A DNA stretch of 64,000 bases, taken from positions 55,562,338 to 55,626,337 of the forward strand of contig NC_087064.1 in NCBI RefSeq assembly GCF_963678635.1, written 5' to 3'. The translations under genes were made by a program, and so were the position numbers. Below, one piece after another: positions 1 through 10,532 of the stretch. Numbering within the stretch: position 1 is the stretch's first letter; the number at the start of each line of letters is the position of its first letter. Below the pieces are notes generated by a model that saw only the letters and a list, made by a program, of their open reading frames with translations, did no database searches and was not told the DNA's origin. This DNA is from Symsagittifera roscoffensis. Lineage: Eukaryota; Xenacoelomorpha; Acoela; Convolutidae.

Positions 1-2
1 AG

Positions 3-2333
3 AAAGTACATTGTTCACAAGTCTCAAATGGAAATAAAAACCGACTTGACCACGAATCATTCTACCAGAGTAATATCGAACGACTTTTACATCTCAATCC
101 CGAAGATTGTAAAACCGAGTTACTCCGACTAAATATCACAAGAAATAAAAACGCAGATAGAAAGTTAGTATATTTCGATGTTTTTTCAGATTCTGTACAT
201 CAAGCAGAACTTGAAAGATATCAAGGACATATAAAATTAGATGAAAAATACCCCTACAACGGCGCACACGGAAGATTAACTTATGACATACACGATGAAC
301 ACTGGATACCACATATTGGTATAAATAACCCATCAAACTGCAAAGCAGACACAAAAAATAAAGGATATCAAGAAATAATGTTTTTCGATTGGAAAATACA
401 ACTCGAAAAAATACAACTCACACGCGATTTATCTGACAACACAATGATCTATCAAGGAATTAGATTACCTTGTAAAAACGATCAAGGCTATTGTGACCCT
501 ACAACACGAACACAAGCAACAATTGTTTGGTTCCCCGAAGACACTTGTACAACATTTCAAGTAGCTAAAATACACGCTCGTATGATAAAATTTCACGAAA
601 AATAATTTATACAATCAATTCCATATGAACAAGTAAATCCATCACGAAAACAAAGTTCTAATTTTAGAAACATATACAATATAGAAAATAAATTGACACG
701 TTTTCAAATTTATCAAGAAACAGAACTTGCATGTAATTACAGAAATCCACTTCACAAAACACAATACTCCGAAGTATTAGTTGAATAAGAAAAAGGATTC
801 GACATGATCACTGGAAAAGTAAAAATCGACCCATACGCCACAAGTCATCCTAGAAACGAAGGAACATCATATATTCCAGTTAATTTTCAAAAAAGTAAAG
901 GTCAACCTGGTGGACATCTAAAGCCCCATGACACTAGAAGCACACGTTTACAAGAACTATCACTAATGAATAGTACATATTTCGGTAATATCCACTATGA
1001 TATTCACTTAGATATGAAATTAGACTACACAATTAGCCGAATTTTTCAAGAAATGTCACTCTCTGAATTAGAAACACTTCACCAACTATGCGAATTAGAA
1101 AGGACACAAATCCTACAATCACTTGAACTAGCAGTATTGAAAATACCCTACGCAGGATATTTACTATCAGGAAATAGATCAAATTTTTTAGACTACGAAG
1201 GAAACATTTTATGGTTTTATACCTGTACCAAAAAAGTATCGCCACTATATGTTTTTGAAGATAAACGATGCTATAAAAGAATCCCTATCTTTTATAAGAT
1301 TAAAGTACATTTCGTTGACACACTTTCAAGACGAACCTATTTCTGGGATACCGCAGTCCCATGTGGATCAGAAAATAGCCACAATGTAGTACAACTGAAC
1401 CCTGATGAAGATAAATATTACCTTCTTACCCCATATCCCACACTAATGCAATCACTCAAAAAATTTTCACCTGAAAGCATTAGAGCTATTGCTCGAAACC
1501 CAAATATTGACCTACAATCAATTGGAATATATTCAAAATCCGATATCCAACATCACATTAGAACACAACAATTCCAAGAATTATTAACACAAATGGACAC
1601 TATACAAAGACAATCAATTGACCAAAACTTACGCAAACTTGCCGAAACCGCAGGATTTGCAGATATTTATACACAAGACTATAGCGGATATTTTAAAGAC
1701 ATTAAAGACTATATATATCTAAACGGTGAAAAATACAGACCACAAGATATTTCACCTATCAATATTTTTAGCTTTCTTACCCTAAAAAATGAAATTCTCG
1801 ATTTTCTAGGATGGCCCTATTACATCTTAGAAAAATTAACTATTTTATACGCAATGTTTAACTTTATAGGATTTCTTTTTTCACTTTTGAAAGGAATCTA
1901 TAATACATGCGCTATATACACACAAGTAAATAGACAAGCAAGTGTAGCACGCATACTATTTGCAGGATTTTTTGGAATTTTTTCATCATCAATAAACAAA
2001 ATTCTTTTAGACGCACAAATAGAAGAATACAACACAAAAATAGCAACAAGACAGAACACATATGACGAAGAACATAACAATGTAGAAATAACGCCTACAG
2101 CACCACAGTTACCACCCCTACCACATAACCATCCATTATCCCTAGTCCCACGAAATTTTCGAAATTTAGCAATAACACATAATCCAATTTTTAGACCAAC
2201 CATATCACAAAGTCCCATTCAACATATAATGATACATCATTCACTAGATGAAAATACATATGAACAAATTATAGAACAACCCCATACCACCGCTTTTCAG
2301 TCTCAAAATAATAATTTTTTTAGCCCACGATGA
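3..2333 (+). pseudogene. Envelope-like glycoprotein, copy A (5' end cut by window)
   Basis: One reading frame runs from the window edge to the TGA at 2331-2333 and is interrupted only by TAA at 603-605 and 786-788; at both sites the homologous copy at 39,300-41,624 has sense codons. About 776 codons are present and the N-terminus is outside the window. The ectodomain carries Cys-containing stretches (for example PCKNDQGYCDP near 470-510 and PCGSEN near 1360). A hydrophobic span at about 1,807-1,905 (LGWPYYILEKL...) looks like the transmembrane anchor and is followed by a polar tail of about 140 residues. Position after integrase in copy D and this architecture fit a retroviral-type Env. Motifs such as LHQLCELERTQIL, AGYLLSGNRS and RIPIFYK remind me of the jingchuvirus/chuvirus-type glycoproteins captured by arthropod LTR elements. 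That is family recall only, not a search. Confidence 0.7.
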
Positions 2334-4142
2334 GCCGACAACTTGGATCCCTACACCGCTCAAATTCCCATCCAACCAACCTCAACACTCCAATCACAAT
2401 AATTCCACTTTTTGCTTTCCCGCCACCCGATTTCCCAACCAATAATACAACATCAGGCATGAATTCAGACAGACACTAATTCACATATCTCAGTTTTATA
2501 TCCATTTCACAACTCAATAACCCAAATATTGAAACCCCTGATGAATTTGCAGACTCTGAACCATCTCCATCCAATAATTTTCAAACCAACTCCTCAGTTT
2601 TTTCAAAACCCCCTTTTCAACCAATCCCTACCAAATAACCCACTCCCATCCATTTCTACACCCTCTTATGCTTCACAAGTCACCCCAACCTACTCTTCAT
2701 TTCATTCAGACCGATCATCCAATTCTCCAGACACTCCCGAAATCTCCCAAGAACTAGATAATTTTATCACCCTACAACAACAACCCTTTCACCTTGACAC
2801 CTCCACTATAAATCAGATTTCATCCACAATAGAATCATCAAACCCACCTACCCCTACACCCTCTTCAGCTTATACCGCATCATTAGCACCATCATCCACA
2901 TCCACCGAATCATCAAATAGCACTAATAGAGCTTATCGCACTTTCAAAAGAAAATTCCCAAACCATCCATTTCCAACAAAACCAGGAACAGCCCGTGAAT
3001 ATATAAATCATCCAAATCACACTAACACGAAAGATTTTTTAGCAATCACCTTACCTTCATTTCCACAGTATACTTTGAACACCCCTAACGACACTAACGA
3101 CACACGTAGTTTTGTAGATGAACAAGTTTTAATGCCTACACTTCGTTGGACATCATATTATCATTTTACTAACCCCCTTTGCCTACCTTTATCTAATACT
3201 CACATCGATATAGAAAGAAATCAAAATATGCTATATCGACTCACCACACCACTGACACATAGACAATTTACTTATATAGGATATAAAAAGTCACTAAAAA
3301 CATACACTGCACCCCGAGCTAACGAATACACGCTAGAATATTACGATCATAACATCATCCGAGCTAACCAAGACCAATTTTTAGATGATGATCGTTTCGC
3401 TAACCCACAAATCACAGAAAAATTCTTCATCAAAACACCATATGTGTTTACACTCAATATATTTGATCGCAAATTCGACCACGTCATTTCTGAAGCACTA
3501 ACCGACATGCAAGCTTACGAAAGTTTAAACGAAAGATTTCAATTATTTTCACTAACCTTCAATTTCCTTGCACCACATGAACGCGATTTGCACTGCTCAC
3601 CCGACATTATGTTACGCACTAAACAAACCCACACATATACATATTATCGCTTCATACAAAAACATTTTTATCTACACACTCCATCAAGACAACCACACCA
3701 CCGTTTTCAGTTTATTAACTCTAAATACACTTCACCATTTTTTCTTAACTTCACATATTGCATCAAAGATACTAACCTTCACGGTATTCTTCGCAATTAT
3801 GATCCCATAACCCAAATGTATATTTTTTGTCCCATCACGAAGACCTTCAACGCAGAAGAATCCAGACCCTACCTTATCCCACATGAATTTATTCAACCTA
3901 TAGAAATCCCGATATTAGAATTCATCCACAACACTAAATACAATCACAAATTATATAATCTCATCCAAAACACACCTTATGAGTTTGCAGTTGGCACTGA
4001 AGAACTAAAAACTATTAAAGCACTTCAATTGCTTTGGCCACTGCTTCGAACTAAAAACATCATTCGCATACTAGCAAAATTACTAACAAATTCCGACATA
4101 ATACACGACATCTTCCCCCACGGTTTTTTCCCCGACGACTAA
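2330..4142 (+). pseudogene. Post-env ORF, copy A (unknown protein)
   Basis: The ORF starts with MSRQLGSLHRS at 2330, its ATG overlapping the glycoprotein TGA as ATGA. It hits TAA at 2477-2479 and resumes in another frame that is open from about 2,529 to 4,142 (537 codons from the Met at 2529). The N-terminal ~170 residues are rich in Pro, Ser and Thr. The rest is a compact, Tyr/His/Phe-rich domain with no signal peptide or transmembrane span that I can see. Copy D (41,621-43,413) has the same start (MSRQIGSLHRS), the same ATGA overlap and clearly homologous C-terminal sequence (RTKQxHTYTYY, YCIKDTNL, IIHDxFP). The ORF is therefore a genuine component of this element family. I recognise no family; an accessory or structural protein translated by reinitiation after env is inference. 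Confidence 0.7.
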
Positions 4143-4997
4143 CAGGTAATTATAGATTATACATATTCTTCACTAATAAATTTGAAATAAATACTAACCA
4201 TTCTTTATCCATGTCTTATTTAGATTTTTAGTCTTCATCCCACAATCACCTGCAAATTACACAAAAGAAAAATAAAAAATAGAAAACTTCTTCAAATTCT
4301 TCAAAACTCTATTAATATTTTGCACTAGATAAATTTAATTAAAAAACATACCAATATAGTAAATTAATTTATAAATTATTTCCCTAAATGCAGTAATTCT
4401 AATAATGATGAAAATTTGTAACTTAATTTTTCCCCAAAAAACTAGCAGTAAAATTGAAATTCTATGTAGTAAATTAATAAGACGAAAATGCAGTACTAAC
4501 CTTTTGATATTTCCATTCACTCGCACAAAAATTCTATCCAAACTCGCACAGCTCGCCCACGAAGAATTGTTTAAATAATGAATTTCAGTTTCAAGCTTTC
4601 ACACTCAACAACTCTAACACACGATAACACGTTTCAAACTTTCCTTTAACCCGGTTGGAAAGGAATTATATACTAAACAAAACTAACCAATGCAGCTTAC
4701 TAAACACCACAAATCATAGAATAACAGCAAGACTAAGGAAAGGAAACCAACGGTACACAAACCGGATTAACCCAGTTTAAAACTGGATAATTTATTCTTT
4801 TGAAGACTATTATAAAGTCTAAGAAAGAAATAATAAAACACAAAAAAGTCGAAAGACAAACCCATACCAAAAACAATTTGATTTTTGAAAAAAGGACACA
4901 ACCAACGAAACATAAGAAAAACCACAATAAACCCAACATAAAATGTTATCACATAACAGGACTTCTCACAGAAACCGCACGAAATCATACTCCCACT

Positions 4998-5066
4998 CCT
5001 GGCCTAATCCACCAGAGAGGACGTCCTGAGCATGCTCTATAGCCGGCCTAACCCACCGCGCTACAT
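4998..5066 (-). repeat. tRNA-like A-box segment, copy A
   Basis: On the minus strand TAGCGCGGTGGG (5,063-5,052) fits a Pol III A box except at one position, and it is followed by a tRNA-D-arm-like stretch. I see no convincing B box at the expected distance. It could be the head of a tRNA-derived SINE embedded in block R1, or chance. It is conserved in all three R1 copies. Confidence 0.25.
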
Positions 5067-5853
5067 CCACGCTTTGTGACCACACTTCTTTTTTTAATAA
5101 GAGGTACTCAAGGGTGAGTAACTCTTCAAAATAACCGAACTAAAACAAAAAGCTTTTGTGAAAACAACTAACCAAAATCATAATCAAAACACCGAACTAA
5201 TAAAAATTTTATAAAATGTAAATTATACCTTGCAGTATATAGATCAGCATACATTACCAAAGAAGAACATCCAAAGACAAAAATGACCCGACTACACTCG
5301 AAAAAGAATGGCCAACCACAACCGATATGCCGTCCACAATCACAACTCAAAGGATTTAGAGTACGACTTGACTTCGCAGAAAAGGACTTCATTGAACTAG
5401 ACCAATGACCACCTCGAGGTTCAAGTATACGTACAGATCCGAGTAACCAGGCATCCCCTCCACGCACAATATCCACGCCATTCCCAGACGAGGTTGAACA
5501 CAAAAGAAGTTCTCTACATGAAACAGAAAAACCTGTCATAGCAAACCATTCTGAAATCAGATTTGAGTTTGTTGAGAAAACCCAGTCGTTGTCATAAGAA
5601 GACACAACGATTGATCCTGGAACTTCTCTAACAGGAGAACCCAGAAGAAATATGATGTTCGCCAAATACCAACGTGCATCATCCATCCTTTGAATTGCAG
5701 AAAAACTATTCTAAAAAACTCTGTAAAACCCGGATGGGTGGAACCTGATCTAAACTACATTTTATGATTGGATAAATTAGATACTTTACCACTGCAAAGT
5801 ATTTAATATTAACCAATCATGATCCATCTAACTAACAACCCACTTATTTGTAA

Positions 5854-5881
5854 GTGCTGAGATTACTTGTAATTTCAGCAC
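5854..5881 (+). other. Covarying stem-loop, R1 copy A
   Basis: GTGCTGAGAT pairs with ATTTCAGCAC around the 8-nt loop TACTTGTA (10 pairs, one G-T wobble). The homologous sites at 45,137-45,164 and 61,579-61,606 have GTGTTGAAAC and GTTTCAACAC. Two pairs have thus changed on both sides while the stem is kept. Confidence 0.6.
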
Positions 5882-6140
5882 CAGAGAGATTTGAATTTAA
5901 CTTAGAAATTAGTTGACTCTCCAAGAGAACTTCAGCAGCCGCAATAAACCAGTATACCCTAGATCTATTGAGCCTAGCAGAGACTAGTTAAACAACCTGA
6001 GACTAAATAGTATAAGAGTAAGATTAGGATCGGTATTAGACTAAGAAGTTGCACGAATCTATCCGGCCGAAAATAAGATAGCGTGACGAGCAGACGGGGT
6101 ACCCTATCCGAAATTACTCTATGAGTTAAGACCATCGGTA

Positions 6141-6749
6141 ATAACTCATAAGGTGGACTTCATTGTATTTCAAGATTTTGAGAAAAAATTGTGGAAAAAG
6201 TCATTTTTTTATACAAAATTTTGTATCATTGTCTCAACATAATGCCAATTAAAATACAGTCTTAGCTTATTTTTAAAATCTATACGTAAAAGTATGTTTA
6301 AAATTAGATCAAAAGCAACAATACATTAGCCAAAATTATGAGATTTCTGCAATTTTTTACAAATACTTGAAATTTTTGCAATTTTTTCCAAATTCTTGAA
6401 AATTTTGCAATTTTTTCCAAATACTTGAAATTTTTGCAATTTTTTCTCAAAAAATTTGATTTTTTTTGAAACTTCAGTATTTTTCAGCATTTTTTTCAAG
6501 TAGATAGAAATAATATTATCTAATAAATTAGGTAAAATAATAGCTAATCTTATCGTGTTTTGAATTTTTGCACAAAAACTTTTATCATTGAATTACCATG
6601 CAACAAAAAACTAAAAATATAACCTTAATTCTACACGTAATTAACAATTAATTGTTCCCAATTAGATAACGCGCGCCAAAAATTTTGCGAAAAAAATAAA
6701 CGAAAACCAAAAAATTTTCGTTTTTCTCTTACCATCACACTGAAACCTT
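6141..6749. other. AT-rich segment between identical 10-bp repeats
   Basis: The direct repeat ACCATCGGTA occurs at 6,131-6,140 and 6,750-6,759, bracketing 609 bp of very AT-rich, non-coding DNA absent from the other R1 copies. It could be an insertion with a 10-bp target-site duplication, but no clear terminal inverted repeats are visible. Confidence 0.3.
6340..6450. repeat. 29-bp tandem repeat, about four units
   Basis: Four units built on TTTTTGCAATTTTTTCC follow one another at 28-29 bp spacing. It is a simple AT-rich minisatellite without coding potential. Confidence 0.75.
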
Positions 6750-6873
6750 ACCATCGGTATTCCCTATCTTAATACATTGTAGACTGTATACTCAATCTTA
6801 ATACCTAGCTTAAAGACCGGATGCTCTATTCCCTATCTTAATACATGTGGGTCTTCAGGGTCGCACCCCCCCG

Positions 6874-6888
6874 CCCTGATCAGCCTCA
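6874..6888. other. Candidate 3' LTR terminus of copy B
   Basis: CCCTGATCAGCCTCA ends in CA and is the inverse of the first bases of the C and D leader (TGAGGCGGATCAGGG), matching at 14 of 15 positions. LTRs begin TG and end CA in short inverted repeats, so this could be the end of B's 5' LTR. Homology of B to C and D begins just downstream, near 6,901. No canonical primer-binding site (TGG...) follows. Confidence 0.35.
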
Positions 6889-7047
6889 ACATCTACTACT
6901 TACGCTTTCTCCCCAAACCAAATATACGACCCAAGTTAAGCTAACCACAAAAAATTGTAAAAACTAACAGTTTAAGGCAATAGAAGCATTTATCCAGATT
7001 ATGCATCCATCATTCTAAACCTTATGTCAGAAGACAATTTAGTAAAC

Positions 7048-7080
7048 AATTAAACAATCATAATACATAATTGTTTAATT
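7048..7080 (+). other. Leader hairpin upstream of gag, copy B
   Basis: AATTAAACAAT and ATTGTTTAATT form a perfect 11-bp inverted repeat around an 11-nt spacer. It is partly kept in C (about 12,812-12,845) and degraded in D (about 24,317-24,345). It lies in the 5' leader of the element. Confidence 0.45.
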
Positions 7081-7189
7081 AACGACAAGAAATACGACCT
7101 CGTAATCACACATCACAAACAGTAGGATATATAAGAAAAAAAGACAAACACTAAGAAAAAAGATAATAAACAAACAAAAACAAGCTATT

Positions 7190-7475
7190 AGGAAAAGATT
7201 TTCAAAACAAAAAAACGCAGTCTCAGAATCAGAAACAGCCGCAATACACGATTTTCATTGTTTAGAAGGCTCAATAAACAAAAATCACCAAATAGACGAT
7301 CAGTTATATTTCACAGATTCAGAAACCACATCACAATCATCAGTTAAGAGCAATCGGAAAATCAAAAAATTGCTACACAAACAAACCAATACGTTTGTAT
7401 AATTGGAATCAACCAATAAGACTCATTGAAAACTACACATTAACAGTAATACAACACAAAGATGATCCAAAATGA
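7190..7475 (+). pseudogene. Small 5' ORF 'a', copy B (broken)
   Basis: This is homologous to the intact 93-codon ORFs at 12,956-13,237 and 24,457-24,738. It shares the RFSKQKNAVSESETAAI region and the QIDDQLYFTDSETTS stretch, but the start Met is missing and the frame is broken near 7,365. The protein is short, polar and Ser/Lys-rich, with no recognised domain. It lies first in the element, before ORF b. Confidence 0.5.
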
Positions 7476-7845
7476 AGATAACTCAGAAAACTCAGTACTT
7501 CCACTTTTAATATCACCACGATCTGAACCTCGCGGAAAAATAGAATTTTGTAAAAACTTAATTGCAAACTTATTTGAAAAAGGAGAAAGTCCATGTACAA
7601 AAGAATTTCCAGAAGTAAAAAAAAACCTTCTCGATCACTATCTCGAAGGTATATGTAGTCTCACATCACACTTTGGAATCTACACAATAGAAATCATATC
7701 ACCAAATGCATCTCATAACAGATATCTCATTCATATTGACGCTGTAGATATTGAATTCTCAAAAGCTTTTACACAATACATCAAAATCATACAACACCAA
7801 AACTCACAAAGACCAAACTCGATATTTAAAAACGACGTATTCTAA
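7462..7845 (+). CDS. Small ORF 'b', copy B (intact, unknown; gag N-terminal region?)
   Basis: An open frame of 127 codons starts MIQNEDNSENSVLPLLISP. Its start overlaps the end of ORF a by 14 nt in C and D, and the same start is kept in all three copies. The sequence is mixed alpha/beta-looking, with FCKNLIANLFEKGESPC and IIQHQNSQRPNSIF. I see no transmembrane span or known motif. By position, between leader and capsid, it may be the N-terminal (matrix-like) part of Gag or a separate accessory protein. It is intact here because the A-run at about 7,618-7,626 is followed by CC, whereas C and D have lost bases there. Confidence 0.5.
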   Translation: MIQNEDNSENSVLPLLISPRSEPRGKIEFCKNLIANLFEKGESPCTKEFPEVKKNLLDHYLEGICSLTSHFGIYTIEIISPNASHNRYLIHIDAVDIEFSKAFTQYIKIIQHQNSQRPNSIFKNDVF

Positions 7846-7875
7846 CTTATCTATAGCTATTTTTTTATATTAGAG

Positions 7876-9130
7876 TTGGATGAACCCAAAAGCAATTCAC
7901 CTACTCAAACATCTCGACATACAAGTGTACGACAGGAAATACACTTATTTTCAAAAATTTTAAATGCAATTCGAGAAAACCTTTCAAATGATCAAATAAC
8001 ACAAAATGTTAAACACGACTTACAGAAATTCCTTAGCATGGTTCATAATCGATTGTTTTAGTCACAATATTGATCTTATTGAACAAGCAAGAAAAAATTT
8101 TTGACCACTAACTACAGATGATGAAATTGTACTAGCAGAGCAGCAGAGCAATCAAACTATGATGGGACCGTGAATGGTCTGATAAAATATTTATCAAAAT
8201 ACAAACAGATTTATCAAGTCAGGCAATTAGCACTATTTTTATTAATAAAGATTATGTTAGAGTATATCCACTTAGTGTTGACGCAACACCTTTAAATTTC
8301 AATTCATTCTTACCTGAAAGAACAGAAAATAATATTGTAAAATCCAAATTCATAAATAATGATAATCTAAACGGAACAAGAAATCTTACACAACAAGATA
8401 AACAAAACCCATCACATTTTGTAAACGAAGAAATTGTTGAAACAATAACAACAACATAAGCACAACAAAAAATCTCACCTATTCAGCCAAATTTTACAAC
8501 TCCAAAACTAAAAAATCTTACGTTACAACAAACAATCATACAATCCAAAATTAAACCCTCTGTTGCACAAAAAAATTCACAGATGGATTACTAAACGTTT
8601 CGACCCGTAACAAAGCCATCATACAAACAACACAGAAATAATTTTGCAGAACACAATTACAACTATGTCAACGGACCAAAAACGACAAAAACTAAAACAA
8701 ATACTCAAATATTTACACAAAGTCAAAATGTACCACAACCAATCTTGAACTCAGTAAATTTTTATGATCAACCACGATCCTCGCAAGAACAAGATGGAAA
8801 CTACCCATTTTCTCAACAACGTAACAACAATGCAAACAAAGACCTTACTAAAAATTAACCTCATCATTACGCACAAAATTTTTTTCCATCAGACGATGAT
8901 GATTACTATAATCAGAATCATCAAAGATTTTCCTCAAACCAAAGACCTCGTTCTTACAGTATTGATAAACCAAGTAAAAAATAGGACAAGCTAGAACTAA
9001 CCCAACACCTTACAATTGTAAATTTCAACAACAAAGTCCAGTTAATACACATTCATATCAACCAACTCAGATGCAAAATGAAATCCCACTACCATATTAT
9101 TTACAACAACACGAAATAAAACAAACCAAT
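7876..9130 (+). pseudogene. gag: Gag linker region, copy B (degraded)
   Basis: This stretch between ORF b and capsid has several frames that are open for 60-76 codons (7,876-8,061; 8,764-8,994) and then broken. Where it can be aligned with C and D it encodes Asn/Gln/Pro/Ser-rich protein (FxQQRNNNANK, QRPRSYSIDQP). That suggests a disordered linker of Gag. B keeps about 250 bp (8,180-8,450) that C and D lack. Confidence 0.4.
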
Positions 9131-9147
9131 TAACAAATTTTTCTCAA

Positions 9148-9805
9148 TTGCCACACGCCGAAGAATCCCTACAAATGACTATGAGTCCATACCTAATGGG
9201 TGGATCATCAACAACACCAAAAAAACTCATGGTATTCTCAGGCACAGACCCTGAATTCTCTGTAGAAGATTACCTTAACGCAGTCACAGCAAATTTAATA
9301 TTAATCATAGGACCTGAACCAGTAAACACGCCACTCCATCGAAAATGAATACATAGACGCACAGGTCTAATCCAAACTACCCCTGAAGGCGCAGCTTAAA
9401 AATGGTTTTCAGTTTTACCTATAGAAATAACATCACATTGGAAAATATTAACACAAGAATTCTCAAAAATGTTTGACTCAGAAAGAAAAAACAACATCTA
9501 AGAATTTTATGCAAAAAAATCCTAGACTACCCAATGAAACAATAAAACAACTGGCAGTAAGAATAGAAACACTTGTCCGAAAAGCATGTTCACGTAATAC
9601 TCATGATTATAAAAACACAAAGATGACAGAAATCCTAGTGTTGACTCTAACACCTCAATTACGAAAAATAGCAATAAAAAAGAGAGCATCATATCCTTCC
9701 TCAATCCGAGAACTAGATTTAGATTTTAGGAAACTAGAAGACAAACTAGAACAATCAGAAATCACTACGAAAAAGAAAGAAACAGAAAAGTTAAAACTAC
9801 AATAA
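9148..9805 (+). pseudogene. gag: Gag capsid-like region, copy B
   Basis: The segment encodes MVFSGTDPEFSVEDYLNAV, then a stretch with KWFSVLPIEI and FSKMFDSERKNN, then LPNETIKQLAVRIETLVRKA. This is the layout of the Ty3/gypsy capsid domain (F-G-x-P...W-F...T-Q-E-F). Frames change between 9,348 and 9,473 and stops occur within, so no full protein is possible. Copies C and D carry the same region with different breaks. Confidence 0.65.
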
Positions 9806-9889
9806 GTAAACAACATCCAGGCCACTACTACGCTCATAAACAATATCAACGACTCTGTTACTGCTTTATCAGAAAAAATTACCAAAATT

Positions 9890-10500
9890 TTGAACATTTA
9901 CGAGAAAAACCCAAATTTCAAAGGCAAACCATAATTCAAAAAATGGTGTAGTTATTGCCGACGATACGGACACAGTATCGCTCATTGCAGACAAAAACAA
10001 CAAGGTAACCAAAATAAACCTCAAAAACATAGAGAACCCAACAAATCATCAATACATGAAAAAATATCAAAATATACCCAACAAAAGCATTCGTAGCAAT
10101 AATAGTTCAGGCAAACCCCTTCCAAATAACTCCAACTACTCTAGACAACAATCACCTTATATTACAAATTATAGAGGACAATCACCATACCAAGAAATTC
10201 ACAGAATTTCTCACAAAATAGGTATAGTCGATCACATAGTCGAAATAGTCAATATCAAAATAACTATTCAAGATCAAATTCAAATCAACACAGATTTAAC
10301 GACAGACCTCATTCAAATTCAAGGAATCGAAAATATTCAAATAACAGATCTGAAACTCTTCATACAAACGATATAGAAATTATTCTAACAATCCGAATAG
10401 AAACTATTCACACAATCACAACCCTAGATATCAAAATAATCGATCACGCGATTATTCGAACAAGAGATCAAAATATAATAATTATCAAATATAATAATAA
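9890..10500 (+). pseudogene. gag: Gag nucleocapsid zinc knuckle and Asn/Arg/Ser tail, copy B
   Basis: A CX2CX4HX4C zinc knuckle (CSYCRRYGHSIAHC) is encoded at 9,947-9,988. It is followed by a repetitive Asn/Arg/Ser/Tyr-rich tail of the NYSRQQSPY and RNYSNN type, expected to bind RNA. The tail has frame changes after about 10,190. It ends at the left boundary of segment X. Confidence 0.75.
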
Positions 10501-10532
10501 ATGTATAAAATTAAAATTATAATAATTATCAA

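Larger units (their letters stand above)
4170..6150. repeat. 3' non-coding block R1, copy A (3' UTR/LTR candidate)
   Basis: This ~2 kb block follows the last ORF of copy A. It recurs after the last ORF of copy D (43,424-45,400) and once more at 59,829-61,830, where unrelated DNA precedes it. All three copies share a start near ACTAATAAATT, an AACCCGGTTG motif, a tRNA-like segment and a short covarying stem-loop. Homology to the other copies stops near 6,150, which marks an element edge for copy A. The longest frame (minus, 5,686-5,168) is not kept in the other copies, so I regard the block as non-coding. I found no second copy at the 5' end of B, C or D, so it is not proven to be an LTR. Confidence 0.6.

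Noticed and set aside
4998-5066. True tRNA gene
   Set aside because: There is an A-box match, but no B box or cloverleaf could be drawn.
5168-5686. 172-codon minus-strand ORF in block R1
   Set aside because: The two other R1 copies do not keep this frame; substitutions and indels ignore it, so it is a chance frame.
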